Source: Sepioteuthis lessoniana (Eukaryota; Mollusca; Cephalopoda; Myopsida; Loliginidae). Taken from it: 64,000 bases of DNA. Shown piece by piece: positions 10,195 to 21,107 of this stretch. The DNA lies in assembly GCA_963585895.1 (NCBI GenBank), contig OY757939.1, positions 27,210,367-27,274,366 on the forward strand, written 5' to 3'. The stretch's first letter is position 1. Each line of letters starts with the position of its first letter. The notes under the pieces are model-generated. The model did not search any database, was not told where the DNA came from, and was given only the letters and a program-made list of their open reading frames with translations. Both the position numbers and the translations under genes were made by a program.

Positions 10195-10345
10195 CTGATA
10201 ACCTTGGCATTAAATAACACAGGCAGGTTGATATGCCACTTAATAAAAACCCCATGCAAATACTAACGCATTATCGCAAAGATAAACACCATCATGCAGG
10301 AATTGAACTTGTCTCACCGGAAGAGATAACCATTTTCCCACCGTA
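10195..10345. mobile_element. SINE tail and tRNA-like head fragments
   Basis: 10200-10250 is a + strand tail (CCTTGGCATTAAATAACACA, GGTTGATATGCCACTTAA). 10260-10345 read in reverse gives GGTTATCTCTTCCGG and AAGTTCAATTCCTG, a tRNA-like A/B box pair resembling SINE-B. Confidence 0.45.
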
Positions 10346-10515
10346 GCTACTTCATTCATATAAATTCATATTTAATCAGTAATAAAAGAATATTTGTCTG
10401 GCTTTCTGTCACCTCTCACTACATTTCAAGAAATCACTTAAGGCAAGTGTTTAAAACATTTAAAGAAGCAATAATTTTTTTATTCATATAAATCCATCGT
10501 AATATTATTCAGTCA

Positions 10516-10945
10516 TTGAAAGATTTCCCCTGGTTTTTAATAAATTGGCGTTTCTTTTTCAGCTGCATTGTTAGACAGGTTGATGCAAAAGTCCTGTTAC
10601 CCGAAGAAATCATAAATTTGACAATTCATTCATTATTTAGGCTTGCAAGGTCATTTAAAGGATATAGAGGGATAGCAATCATTATCTTAACGATCATTGC
10701 GCACATGTACATTGAAGTCCTGGATAATTTTCTCTTTCAATCGATAGAAAATTGGTTCAGTCGAGATGAAGTCATTCTTCTGGACGATAATACATCTTGT
10801 CATAAAGCAAAGAAGATTAATCCTTTTTATCATGTGAAGCATGTAAAATCAATCACATTAACAACAAAGAGTCCGCATCTAAATCAAATGAAAATTCATG
10901 GAGGATGTTTTTAAGAATGGCTCATGAAAAGCTCCATACACCAAA
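10516..10945 (+). pseudogene. Tc1-like transposase relic
   Basis: The 132-codon frame ends with MYIEVLDNFLFQSIENWF, EVILLDDNTSCHKAKKI and SPHLNQMKIHGG. These align with the Tc1 family's FQQDNAPCHxAK and SPDLNPIENLW. The second catalytic D region is present (LLDDNTSCH). The closing NPIE motif has become NQMK, so the catalytic E is lost. The N-terminal DNA-binding domain is absent and the first 60 codons match nothing. It runs into a Repeat-E copy at 10950. Inactive. Confidence 0.7.
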
Positions 10946-10949
10946 AGAA

Positions 10950-11310
10950 GATAGCCCAATCAGCTGGGACAGTAGAATACATTAACTGCATATTTAAAGG
11001 GAGGTTAGATCTTTTCACCAACGATTGTCCTGGATATGATTGTGAAGATCTAGTCTTGGAGCTTTGGGGTATGTAGAGTACCCATTCTCTACCATTACTC
11101 ACAGGTCAACTTTGAATCGGAGTGGAAGTACCTGTTAGTGTCTCATGTATAAATCAAATAGAAATATTTAATCATTTACCGCACTTGAAGTCATTTAACT
11201 CTGGTTCGTTTAAAAATGTTACATAGAAAATATTCGTTTACAAATTATGTATTTTTAATGTCTCTATGCATAAAGTCACAAGGGTAGATATGCCATGAAA
11301 CACAACCAAC
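10950..11310 (+). mobile_element. Repeat-E, diverged copy
   Basis: GCCCAATCAGCTGGGACAGT, AGAATACATTAACTGC, TGTCCTGGATATGATTGTG, GGAGCTTTGGGGTATG, GGAGTGGAAGTACCTG; ends GGTAGATATGCCATGAAAC, with an ACCAACC-rich terminus. Confidence 0.7.
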
Positions 11311-12279
11311 CAACCAACGAACTAACGAATGAAACAACCAACTATTAGCTGCCTTCCCGTAAAGTTGGAACCACTTTTTCTCATATAGGAATAAAGTGAG
11401 GCACTGGAGATTGAACACCGATGACCAGTGGAAGGAAGTAGCTGGCCTCTAAATAATATAAATAGAAGTACTGAGCTGATAAGTATAGGACACTGGTCGA
11501 AAGGACAATAATTCGGTGAAGGGTAGTCGGACGGGCTATCAGCGAGAAAGACTTTCAATAGTATCTTGGCCGGCAGTGTATGGATTGTTTGTCTTATTTT
11601 CTTTAATATCTTCTTTCGATTGAATGAAATGCTTATGCTTTTGTTAACTCGTCTGTCAATTATTTTCTCTTCTTTTTATAAGCAAGTGAGCGTTACAAAA
11701 CTTTGATAAAGAATATTACATGAAATTAGTGACGTTCATGCCTGAAAGAATCAAGGCTTTCATAAAAGCAAGGGGCAACCAAGCATTAATTCTATTTTAT
11801 GTCATTGAATTCTGTTTTTTTTTTTTTTACATTTCTTTATACCATAATTTCTTCCTTTATATAATTTAGAAAACAATTATACCATTCATGTAAATACAGC
11901 AATCTCATTTGTTAAAGGAATATTTCATAAAGTTAATATTTTCATCTGTTAAATTAAAAAAGGGGAATTCGTTTTATCCGTAATTAGTTTATTTACTGCT
12001 AAATATAAAGAGTTAATTGAACGGTCTCTAAGTGTGATAATGCCATAATCTTGTCACATCGCTCGGAGAGAAAAAGGGTAGCGTCGTTGTTTTGAGAGAA
12101 TCCATGAAGAGGGTTGCTTGGCATAGCGACCTGAAGGCCAGCAAAAGGTTAGGAAACTATAGCATACTTGAATTACGGAGCTCAAATGTTGGGCTGTCCA
12201 CAATAGATGATGAGTTCGACTGTAATGGCTTTACACGAAAGTCTTTTAAACTAGAGTAGAAACTGATTATATTATTTTG
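11311..12279. other. Unassigned region
   Basis: No gene or known repeat seen. It contains a T12 run near 11815 and AT-rich stretches. Confidence 0.4.
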
Positions 12280-12280
12280 C

Positions 12281-12360
<80 letters not shown>

Positions 12361-12378
12361 TGTGTGAGTGTGTGAGTG
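12280..12378. repeat. (TA)n-(TG)n-(AG)n microsatellite
   Basis: Three abutting dinucleotide tracts, TA then TG then AG, ending in a mixed TGTGAG tract. Confidence 0.95.
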
Positions 12379-12454
12379 CATACAAAATTAGCCGCATTTG
12401 GTGACAGTGAGTTTTTTGCCTGTGAAATCATCTGACTAAGTCCTCTTTATTTGT

Positions 12455-12600
12455 ATATATATATATATATATGTTCGTGTGTGTGTATATATACATATAA
12501 TAATTTAAAAAATGGTACTTGATGCCTCCTTGTTTAACTCTCAGCATTATATGATACCGATCAAGTGGAGCAATCCAGAAAAACGAGTAGCATCCTCCCC
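12455..12600 (+). mobile_element. SINE-C internal fragment after (TA)n
   Basis: After TATATA repeats: AAAAATGGTACTTGATGCCT, CCTTGTTTAACTCTCAGCAT, AGTGGAGCAATCCAG and CGAGTAGCATCCTCC, the middle of SINE-C without head or tail. Confidence 0.6.
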
Positions 12601-12614
12601 TATATATCAATGTT

Positions 12615-12745
12615 GTCGCTTTTAAATAGGAGTCCATTGGAGAACGTCACTTATGATTTCAACCTTGGTTCTCCTGCAGTATCCCGTATGTCTTGTTCGT
12701 CTTAGTTTGATGGTTTTAGAGATGGGATACAAGTGGTAGTACAGC
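12615..12745 (-). mobile_element. RTE-like LINE fragment
   Basis: AGGAGTCCATTGGAGAACGT, CACTTATGATTTCAACC, CAGTATCCCGTATGTCTTGT, TTCGTCTTAGTTTGATGG: antisense of the HAGxCWRSRDELISDVLLWTP region, as in the 1.2 kb and 28.0 kb copies. Confidence 0.55.
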
Positions 12746-12889
12746 TGTAAATCGTGAGTTATTTACAATGGAACACGGGTGCTAGATTGATTGTCTTATG
12801 GTAGAAAAAACATATTTTAACAGTTCTTAGAAATTTATGATTTTCATAGCCAAGATTTCGTTTTATGCCTTTGGGTTTAGTTAAGCTGA

Positions 12890-13250
12890 GAACCTTTCGG
12901 CTCAGTGCATGGGTTACTTAGGTGCAACATTAACGCAGGTGTTCACGTGCGCGGGCGGAGCGGACGTGTCACTCAGAGATATCAAATAGCCCAGATGGGA
13001 AACGGGGCTACAGAGTGCGGGTGACGTCACGCACCGGAAGTGCGTGGAGGATTTGGGGGATTTTGAAAATATCAGTTAGTTGAGTTGAGAACTAGACACC
13101 GAACGAGAAGGGTCGACTTTCGCTTGCTCGCCGAAGCCAGGCCAGTGTCCTTGTGGCGGGTGCCACATGTGTTGGGAGCGGGCTCGATGGAAAAGTCAGA
13201 ATAGAAAGAATGTGAATCTCTCTCATTATGTCGAAGAACCTATTAACTCA
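12890..13250. promoter_or_regulatory. GC-rich promoter-like block with CRE and ETS motifs
   Basis: A GC-rich island in AT-rich DNA. TGACGTCA (13022-13029) is a perfect CRE (CREB/ATF site). ACCGGAAGTG (13033-13042) is a canonical ETS site 3 bp downstream. Such pairs are typical of CpG-type promoters but also occur in retroelement promoters. No downstream coding exon was found, so a host promoter is not established. Confidence 0.35.
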
Positions 13251-13454
13251 AAGGTAATAAAAGGTTTCGAGCAATCTATTCCCAAAAGGCGCAGTCCAAT
13301 TTGCGTCAAACAACATTCTACGTGTCTTTAAAAAAAGACAGTATGGGCGTAGAAAACATCGATAAAGAAAATTATTGGAAAACGCATGCGGTCATCCTCC
13401 TGATGGGACCACAGTATTCAAGGGAGGAGTCTGGAGTTTGAGACAGCGATAAAA

Positions 13455-13690
13455 GTTCGTATCTCGAGTAGTAAGCAGTGGCGGATTGCCGGTAATTTTA
13501 CGGCTTCGCCTCTCGGGAAGTAAGCAATGGTGGATCGCTTGGAACGGTAGTAAGCTTCGGCGGATAGCCAGAAATTGTACGGGTTCGTGTCTCGGGTTGT
13601 AAGCAGTAGTGGATAGCCAGAAATTGTACGGGTTCGTGTCTCGGGAAGAAAGCAGTGGTTGGTCGTCAGGAACTGTAGCAGTTGAGAAAA
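13455..13690. repeat. 49-bp tandem repeat array
   Basis: Units begin at 13471, 13520, 13550, 13599 and 13648 with GTAAGCAGTGG-like starts and end GGTTCGTGTCTCGGG. The period is 49 bp; one unit is shortened to 30 bp. Units 3 and 4 are nearly identical. Confidence 0.85.
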
Positions 13691-13699
13691 AGATAGCAG

Positions 13700-14285
13700 T
13701 TAACTTTGAGTGCAGTTAAGATACAACGAAAATATTTCCTAGCACTTTGAATGAATGTTTTAAAAATGCATTAATGCATTTCAGCTTGTAAAAATCAATT
13801 TGCAGAATATTCGTAATAATTTTTCTTTTTTATGGAACACATAAAGGATATGAGAAAAATGAGGAAAAAAAAAGACTTTACGCTTTTTTAACGACATTTT
13901 CTATATTAGGACGCATATGAAACAAACAGAGTCTCATTTCCTCTGTCAATGCACAGAAATCATTTTGCAATTGGCAGCTGTCAGTACAAATTAAGTTATC
14001 CGTCATCAAGTGAATAGAGAAACACAACACGAAATACTGAATATAAATACAAAATAGTGTAGGCGCGCAAGTGGAAAGTATATCGTCATCGAAAATGAGG
14101 TGTGCAACGCAAGTTCAAAAGATGAACGAGTTGGGTTCGGTTTCCTTTCACGCTGATGACTTTGGAAGCAGCAGGATCTGATCTTTTCTTTACCTGAGCT
14201 ATATATATAGAAGGGAAAATGGGTTCTTTATAGTTGACACGGCACCCAGACAAAAAAGAAACAATTTTCGGCAATAAACTTATGT
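13700..14285. other. Unassigned region
   Basis: Nothing recognised on either strand. Confidence 0.4.
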
Positions 14286-14289
14286 GTAA

Positions 14290-14345
14290 GATTTGCTCGT
14301 TGTGTAATGGTTATCACTGTTTGAAATGGACACGTTTTAGCTTAT
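14290..14345 (+). mobile_element. SINE-B head fragment
   Basis: GCTCGTTGTGTAATGGTTAT, then CACTGTTTGAAATGGACACG, the first 50 bp of SINE-B, cut before the B box. Confidence 0.55.
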
Positions 14346-14654
14346 GTCTCCTTCGTCTTTCTTTCACGAACTCGTGAGCCTACACGGAACTTCAAACAAA
14401 ACCCTTTATTTAATCCACGGGATAGATTGGTCTGGTCCCGTTAACCAAAATCAAGTACAAGTGTAAAGACTTTGTTAGTATATCTTTTTGTTTACAGTAA
14501 TCAGGATTGAATCTACAACCTTGAAATGATTTCACTTTAACCAAACATCTATATCCGTTACGCTATGTGTCTTGATTAAAATTCTGCTGATAACTACATT
14601 TCAAGCTTCCCACTAATTGATTCACCTTGCGTATGTACTGATCTATTCATTTTG

Positions 14655-14682
14655 TATATATATATATATATATATAATACTA
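14655..14682. repeat. (TA)n microsatellite
   Basis: Short, uninterrupted TA tract. Confidence 0.9.
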
Positions 14683-14771
14683 TGAGAGTGTTGGTTGTCA
14701 CTAAATCACTTTGTGGGTCGAACAGAGTGCAATATAATATGGAGAGTGCTCAATATCTAGGAGAGAGCTAT

Positions 14772-14775
<4 letters not shown>

Positions 14776-14848
<73 letters not shown>
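14776..14848. repeat. (TAA)n-(TA)n tract
   Basis: TAA repeats pass directly into TA repeats that abut the left end of the foldback element. Confidence 0.95.
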
Positions 14849-14852
<4 letters not shown>

Positions 14853-15143
14853 CATGGAATATAGACTGCAACCTTGGGTTTCATGGAGATTTTTTTGCAA
14901 AACAACAATCATCAGGCAGTTAAAAACACGCATCCATACGTAAATATAACACATACACGCATACGCACCCACCCACATACACTCACACACTTACAACCAC
15001 GCATAAAGGAAATCCCAACGATTATTAGTTTGCATTTTTCGTATTTTCAATTTTCAATTCATTCCATCTTCTTTACAGCCTGATGATTGTTGTTTTGCAA
15101 AAAACTCCATGGAACCCATGGTCGCAGTCTATATTCTATGAAT

Positions 15144-15144
<1 letters not shown>
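14849..15144. mobile_element. Foldback element with about 70-bp inverted repeats
   Basis: The left arm (14849-14921) starts AATTCATGGAATATAGACTG and holds TTGCAAAACAACAATCATCA. The reverse complement of 15074-15144 reads AATTCATAGAATATAGACTG and TTGCAAAACAACAATCATCA in the same order. The 150-bp centre is CA-rich. Both outer ends join long (TA)n tracts. No coding capacity. It could be a MITE or a pair of inverted retroelement ends; each arm carries CTGATGA. Confidence 0.8.

Positions 15145-15226
<82 letters not shown>
15145..15226. repeat. (TA)n tract
   Basis: Long TA repeat interrupted once by AATAAC, mirroring the tract on the other side of the foldback element. Confidence 0.95.
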
Positions 15227-15227
<1 letters not shown>

Positions 15228-15429
15228 GGAGCAAAGTCTCCGAAAGCAAACCAGCTGTACTTCGTTGAAAAATTAACCTTGTCTCGCATCCGTTCTCTGT
15301 TGGACGTGATCGGTAAATTTAAACGAATGAGTTTTCATTTTTAATTTCATTTTTTTCATTTAAATTTCATAAAACTTTTATCATGCCGTGTTACATTGCC
15401 ATCTTGTTCTCTTCTTCTTCTCGACCAAT

Positions 15430-15752
15430 CGTCTGGCCCAGTCGCCTGGGGCTGTAGAATACACCGACTGCATCTCTGTAGAGGAGTAAAACCCCGGCCA
15501 ACGAGTGCCCTGATATGACAACACAATCTGATGCAGCTTTGGAGTACCCATTTATTGCCATTGCTCCCAGGTCCAATCTGGCCAAGAGGTTTTGGCACCT
15601 GATAGGGTCCTATCTATGGGTTAAATCGAAGTAAACAGTGTTCTTATGCGAAACTGTACTGTTTATAATAGAACTATTCATGTGTATAAAAATGGATTTG
15701 GCATCAAATATCCTACACTGGTTGATATGCTACCAAACCAAACCAAACCAAT
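15430..15752 (+). mobile_element. Repeat-E, compact copy
   Basis: Head GGGGCTGTAGAATACACCGA, block GGTCCTATCTATGGGTTAAA, little more than one 55-bp unit, and tail GGTTGATATGCTACCAAACC with AAACCAAACC. The shortest nearly complete member. Confidence 0.8.
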
Positions 15753-15774
15753 CGACCGATTAACGTCCTCTTGC

Positions 15775-15895
15775 TTTCTGTTAACTAAGTTTACAAGATG
15801 AACACTCAAAAAATGCTAATAGTCTGATCCAGGGTTTGAAATTGGATCGCCATTTCCATTTCCTACCGTGATAACTATTACACTACCCCCGCTGA
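15775..15895 (-). mobile_element. SINE-B-like fragment
   Basis: Reverse complement gives AGCGGGGGTAGTGTAATAGT, then a degenerate B box (GATCCAATTTCAAACCC). The 3' two-thirds is missing. Confidence 0.5.
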
Positions 15896-15899
15896 ACTG

Positions 15900-16035
15900 C
15901 CTCCGGTGATGAAGCTCCTGTTTCGGAGTTCGGGGGAGTATAGACCCCCCCTCATTGATTGCCATTATTTCTAAATATTCTCTGAACCCGAGAGGTAGAA
16001 CCTGTTAGGGTCCCATCTATGGTTTAAATAAATAA
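15900..16035 (+). mobile_element. Repeat-E internal fragment
   Basis: CCGGTGATGAAGCTCCTGTT, GAGGTAGAACCTGTTAGGG, TCCCATCTATGGTTTAAAT; neither head nor tail. Confidence 0.5.
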
Positions 16036-16179
16036 GTTGGGAAGATCACGGTATACACTGCTGATAGACCTAATAAGGTAGAAACAGCTGTCAAGTCCTT
16101 CTTTATGTTACGCACAGGTGTTTGCTGGATTTTCTGGTCACGGTAATTCAATTTACAATATGATTCCGCTACTTAAAAA

Positions 16180-16650
16180 AAAGAAAATGTATATTTTCTA
16201 AGCAGCAGTCGTGTCGATACTGCAATATGGATGCACTACGTGGACACTAACTAAATGTATGAAAAAGCTTGACGGCAACTACACAAGAATGCTGCAAGCA
16301 ATATTGAACAAGTCCCGGAGGCAGCACCTGACAAAGCAGCAACTGTACGACGACCAACCAGCCATCACAAAAAACTATCCAAGTTAAACAAACCAGACAT
16401 GCGGGATACATGTCTGTCACATGCTAGAGAAGTAACGACGAACTGGCATACACCTGTGGACCCCTTCACCTGGACGGGCAAAGGCAGGACAACAAGCTAG
16501 AACCTATATATAACGGCTCTGTGGCGATACAGGAGGTAGACTTGAAGACCTACCGGGTGTAATGGACGACACAGACGGGTTACAGGAGAGGGTCAGAGAG
16601 ATCCTTGCTGGTGGCGTGACGTGATGATGATGATGATGATGATATTTAGA
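16180..16650 (+). mobile_element. RTE-like LINE 3' end with (GAT)n tail
   Basis: Translation in pieces: VSILQYGCTTWTLTKCM, KKLDGNYTRMLQAILNKS, QQLYDDQPAITK, TRHAGYM, then (other frames) GKGRT and a DLKTYR/QERVREI-like end. It terminates GTGACG(TGA)n at 16615-16645, the sense version of the family's 3' repeat. Multiple stops and frameshifts. Confidence 0.75.
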
Positions 16651-16694
16651 CAAACCAGTTTGAAAATTATTGCCATTGGGTCTGTTTTTTTTTG

Positions 16695-16905
16695 TTTAAT
16701 AGCATATCAACCAACGTGTGTTATCTAATGGCAAACCCATCTTTGTATAAACACTTTTGTGGTACTATTTAACCAATAGTGGGGAGGTAAGGTGATTCAT
16801 ACCTTTCTTAAAAGTATTAGTCTATTAGAAACGTAATAACGCGAATGGAGTTTGAACTCGTTTACATCCATGTCAGAGTCCACTACGCCACGAGTATGCC
16901 TCCTA
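16695..16905 (-). mobile_element. SINE-A copy
   Basis: + strand: GCATATCAACCAACGTGTGT, TGGTACTATTTAACCAATAG, GGAGTTTGAACTCGTTTACA and CACTACGCCACGAGTATGCC: complete but diverged. Confidence 0.75.
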
Positions 16906-16949
16906 TTAGTATTAGATAAGAATACTTGAAACCATATAAGTATGAGTTG

Positions 16950-17520
16950 AGATCATTATTTTATTCCTTTGGGCGTTTTTCCGAATCAGCGCTGATAGTT
17001 TTTCTCGGGAATCTGAGTGACAACAAATCTCCAGGACTTTTCTCAGTTGTCGCCACTCGTCCTCGTATTCCCAAGTCCTCCAGTTCCTGTACTAAACTTT
17101 TAGTGACTGTACCTAGCACGCCAATTACAAATGGCATCACCGTCACTTTCATGATTCATAGTTTTTTTTTCAGTTCTCTAGCAAGGTCCAGGTATTTATT
17201 TCTCTTTTCGCTTTCTATCAGTTTTATCATGAGGCAAGCCGGAACGGCAAAGTCAATTAATCCCCAGGTTCTCTTTTGTTGACTATTCCTAGGTCTGGTC
17301 GTTTGACCGAGGTTAGATGATCCGTTTGTATCTCAAAATCACCGAGAAGTTTGTGAATGCCATTTTCCAGGACGAATTCTGGGTTGTGAATATACCCTTT
17401 GTTCGTATAGTCAAATTTAACCTCCTCGCTCAATTCCCAGTACATCACCTTGCCACCCAGTCGAGTCGTGTCTTATACTGTTTTTGCGCTATTATCATTA
17501 TTACGATTATCATTAAAAAG
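16950..17520 (-). mobile_element. R4/Dong-like LINE, C-terminal ORF fragment
   Basis: Minus-strand peptides: KGYIHNPEFVLENGIHKLLG, DFEIQTDHLTSVKRPDLGIV, then IDFAVPA..IKLIESEKRNK, LDLARELK, MKVTVMPFVIGVLGTVTKSL. The KRPD motif and following strand fit a restriction-enzyme-like endonuclease. ATT/TTA-rich sequence lies at both ends (16955, 17495). Frameshifted. Confidence 0.7.
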
Positions 17521-17734
17521 GAATAGTTACTTGAAACTATAAAGTTGCAAAAAAAGTCTTTCTCTAGCAAAAAATAAGTCAACAAGGTTTTATATGATGC
17601 AAAACCAAGAAACCGAGAGAATTGAAATATAAACAAATACTGACTACAGTGGTAGCCATATTCATTGCGTAATGTATAGGCATGAACTGATTTACACGTA
17701 CACTCAATAAAAACGTTTGATTTACAACTCCTTC

Positions 17735-18410
17735 AGTAGGGTCTGTTGAATACTCCGATTGCTCCCCTTCTCCAAAATGTAACCTGGATATAATACTAAA
17801 ACGCAGCTGATTGCGTGACCCCTGTCCTAGAGATCTGGGGAATATGGAGTACTCCTTCATTTCTCTATCTCCCAGGTCCACTCAGACTCGAAGTGGTATA
17901 ACCTGTTCGGGTCCTATTAAAGAGTCAAATAGAACTGTTTAATCATTAACTGTGTGCACACAAATAATTATTACTATTTCACAGCACGACTTAGAATAAT
18001 TTAACTGTGTGCGTATCCATGACATTAAACTGCATCTGATGGTATGGCTTGAGTCCTGGAACTTTGGGGAAAGTTGATTACCTTTTCATTGCTATTACTT
18101 CCAGGTCCACTGACCCGGACTAGTAGCATCTGTTATGGTCCCATCTTTAGTCTAATACAACCGTTTAACTATGTACAAACAAATGGTTGATACTAAATAT
18201 AATTATTAGGGTTGGGTTGGAATACTTTCAACCATTGAAATGTGAGCAATCAAAACAGTTCTGGCTTGTTTGAAATGTTATCTACTAATTACTGGTTTAC
18301 AAATCATCATGTATATGCAATGTACATTTCTAAATAGGATTTGGCATTAATATTTAATGCCCAAACCTATTACATGGGTTGATATGCCAAAAAACCTGAC
18401 TAACAAATAA
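17735..18410 (+). mobile_element. Repeat-E, double-head copy
   Basis: Head at 17735 (GTCTGTTGAATACTCCGATT), then older-type units. A second internal block at about 18020-18160 repeats CTGATGGTATGGCTTGAGTC and TTCCAGGTCCACTGACCCGG. Tail GGATTTGGCATTAATATTTA with GGGTTGATATGCC. Confidence 0.7.
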
Positions 18411-18639
18411 ACATTTGAATTAAAATCATTCAAGTTAGATGTACTGAATCTATTACTGTCTACTTTAAGTCAATAAAACCAGGAACAAATATGTTGAAAA
18501 AGGTGATGAAATACAACGCAAAATCAAACGTTACACAAGTATATACATCATCATTCGTGGTAAGCCCAAACTATTCCGCTTCTTCTGTGCTTGGATGAAT
18601 GACAAAGAAATTTCTTTTAGTGTTCACACTCTTTATTAA

Positions 18640-18960
18640 AAGAGACGTCTTCTTTTCGACACATTATCCGGGTCACGAATCCGATAGGATAGGGAGCGGT
18701 TAAACTTCTTAGATCCAAGATAGAAATTCGATTTTCACGACTCAAGTGTTCTGGCTGAACTAACTTCAAGCTAAAATCTAACTTCTAGCGCCTAGAATTT
18801 CAGTCACGTGACTTTAATTCCACCAAGGAATACCAAGCTTTTTAATTGACCTTAAACCGCCAATTACCCTGACTTGACATAAACGGTTTAGATATTTTCT
18901 AGCTCTCAAATATTAGCTCTCAAATATTAGATAAAGCTCGTCTATTATTTAACAGTCGTA
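18640..18960 (+). repeat. Unclassified repeat F, copy 1
   Basis: The segment AACTTCTAGCGCCTAGAATT, TCAGTCACGTGACT, ACCAAGGAATACCAAGCTTT matches 20890-21010 in the same order at roughly two thirds identity by eye. An exact direct duplication, GCTCTCAAATATTA, occurs at 18902 and 18917. Confidence 0.45.
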
Positions 18961-19019
18961 GAGAGATACATCTTCAGTAATTATTTAGTTAAGGTAATAT
19001 CTATTAAGATTAATTGGAT

Positions 19020-19511
19020 TAATAATAATCATAATAATGATAATAACTATAATAATTTTGTGAGATTTTCAGATACAAGCAGATCATCTAATCTCGACCA
19101 GACGACCAGACCTAGTAATAATCAACAATAAAAAACAGAACCTGTCGAATAAGTTGACCTTGCCGCTCCTGTTGACCTCTGGATAAAACAGAAGGAAACC
19201 CCAAAGAGAGATAAATACCAAGACCTTGCTAGTGAAGTGAAAAAAACAATGGAACATGAATGTAACGGTGATACCAACAGTAATTGACGCACTCGGTAAG
19301 TCACCAAGAATTGGCACAAAGACTGGAGGATTTGGAAATTAGGGGACAAGTGGAGACCATCCAAACTACAGCATTGTTGAGATCAGCCAGAATAGTAAGA
19401 AATGTCCAGGAGACTTGAGGAGACTTGAGTCTTGTTATCACAGAGACTCCATGGGAAAACCATCAGCTGGTGTGAAGAACTCCCAAATGAGTAAAATAAT
19501 AATAATAATAA
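19020..19511 (+). mobile_element. R4/Dong-like LINE 3' fragment in TAA repeat
   Basis: Flanked by TAATAATAATCATAATAATG at the start and AATAATAATAATAATT at the end. Translation in pieces: DHLISTRRPDLVIINNKK, DLARxVKKTMEHECNGDTNS, then the near-3' end GKPSAGVKNSQMSK. Frameshifts and an internal deletion are evident. Confidence 0.7.
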
Positions 19512-19775
19512 TTGACAAATACTTGGATCCTGCCAGAGAGCAGAAATACTTGTGGAACATGCTGGTAATACCAACTGTTGTTAGTGTATTTGGAATGGTC
19601 TCCAAATGCCTCGAAAGAAATCTAGAGGGACTGGCGATCAGAGGAAGAATCAGGCCATTCAGACCAAAGTACTGTTAAAATCAGTTAGAATACTTAGAGG
19701 AGTTCAGGAGACCTGAGGAGACTTTCTATCACGCAGACTTCAGCGAAAAACATCTGGTATCAAAAATTTGCGAGG
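19512..19775 (+). mobile_element. R4/Dong-like LINE 3' fragment, second copy
   Basis: Begins right after the TAA run: DKYLDPAREQKYLWNMLVIP, TVVSVFGMVSKCLERNLEGL, AIRGRIRPF, the 3' part of the same ORF again, then the ETFYHADFSEKHLVSK end. It is tandem with the previous copy, using the TAA run as junction. Confidence 0.7.
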
Positions 19776-20014
19776 AGTGCAAAAATGATTGCTGCTTTAA
19801 GGAAACTAATGATTTTGTTAGATCTGTTTAACAATCAAAATATTTTTATTTCAGACTTAAGTATATATCAAGTTTTTCATCTGCAATGTGTTTACGTTTT
19901 GCTAGGATTGTCCGTTGCATATTCACTCTTGACAAGGCCGGATGTTCTAGCTGCGTAAAAAAAAAGTGATTGCAAAACGTACCTGTGTAAACAAGTTGAA
20001 GCAGCTCATATGAA

Positions 20015-20600
20015 CTAGAGTCAGAAGAACACGGGCTAGGCGTTTTGAAATTGTATGTACACAGTTATCCCAGAGTATTGGTCAGTAACGAAAAGCGGCC
20101 GCCGGCCGCCGCCTAGAGAGAGCGGCAGCCTACAGCAGTAACAATTAGTCGTCAGTCTTCAGTCTTGAGACTTGGAGTCTCAGAGTGGTCGCAGGAGACC
20201 AAGTGCCCCGCTACCGAAGACAGGTCGAAAACATCTCGTCAAAGAAGTGCCAAGTAAAGCTATGAGTATGGCACAAGGCGGCTAAGAAGTTATGGAACAA
20301 TATAGCAGTGTCAAAGTGTCTATATTCTTCATGTCCTCTTCCGTTTGTCTCAGTGTGTCTTCGTAGCTCTATATATATATGTCTCACACTTAGAGTCAAG
20401 TTCATACTCTTACGAGAGTAATAAAGAGAGATATATATTCATAAAGAAGAACGATGTATATTCCTTTTTCTTCATTATGGTCCGTCATTCTTCCTTGCGA
20501 TGGTGTACAACATATCTACCTAAAGTAAATGATTCAGACACAAAAACTGCCATTAATTCTAACACGGTCTAAAAGTGTAAGGAAATGCTTATCTCGTTAT
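20015..20600 (+). mobile_element. LTR-like fossil (candidate)
   Basis: GC-richer start, TATATATATA element near 20370, then AATAAA (20420) with CATAAAGAAGAACGATG, the layout of an LTR promoter to polyA region. The AATAAA-to-CATAAAGAAG section resembles 32680-32720. No second LTR or coding part identified. Family unknown; it looks old and incomplete. Confidence 0.3.
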
Positions 20601-20829
20601 ATTAACTAAGACCAGAAGACCTAGAGCAACTATAATATTCTTGTCTTACTTTATGATCATCATCTTTTTTTCTCTCTCTCGGAATGCCGTCGTCTACGTC
20701 AGCATATTGGTTTCTGTGCCAGTCGTCTTCTCTCGTTTCTTCTCGAACCAACGTGGTTTTATCGGGATGAATAACAAGAACAATTTTACGAGCACATAAG
20801 TTATTAGCTCGAAGAATTAGAAACATTAT

Positions 20830-21107
20830 AAACCGCGCTCAAGTCACAATCCAGACATGGAAACTTGGACAGCGTTATCTCTGCAGACTTATTAAAGTTA
20901 CCAACTTTTAAACTTCTAGAATCTAGTCACCTGACTATTCGTCCAATGAAAGTCAAGCTCGTAACTGACTTTAGACTGTCGATTACAGTCAGTGACATAT
21001 TAACGATTAGAATTTTTTAAAACTCACACGTTCTCCATTTACGGCGAATATTTATCTTCTCACACCCCAGCCACAAAAGAAAAAAAGAGATCTAATGCCG
21101 AAATCGG

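Noticed and set aside
10911-11102. Minus-strand frame opposite a Repeat-E copy
   Set aside because: It is the antisense of the Repeat-E head and middle block; similar frames recur opposite other Repeat-E copies with no conservation of reading.
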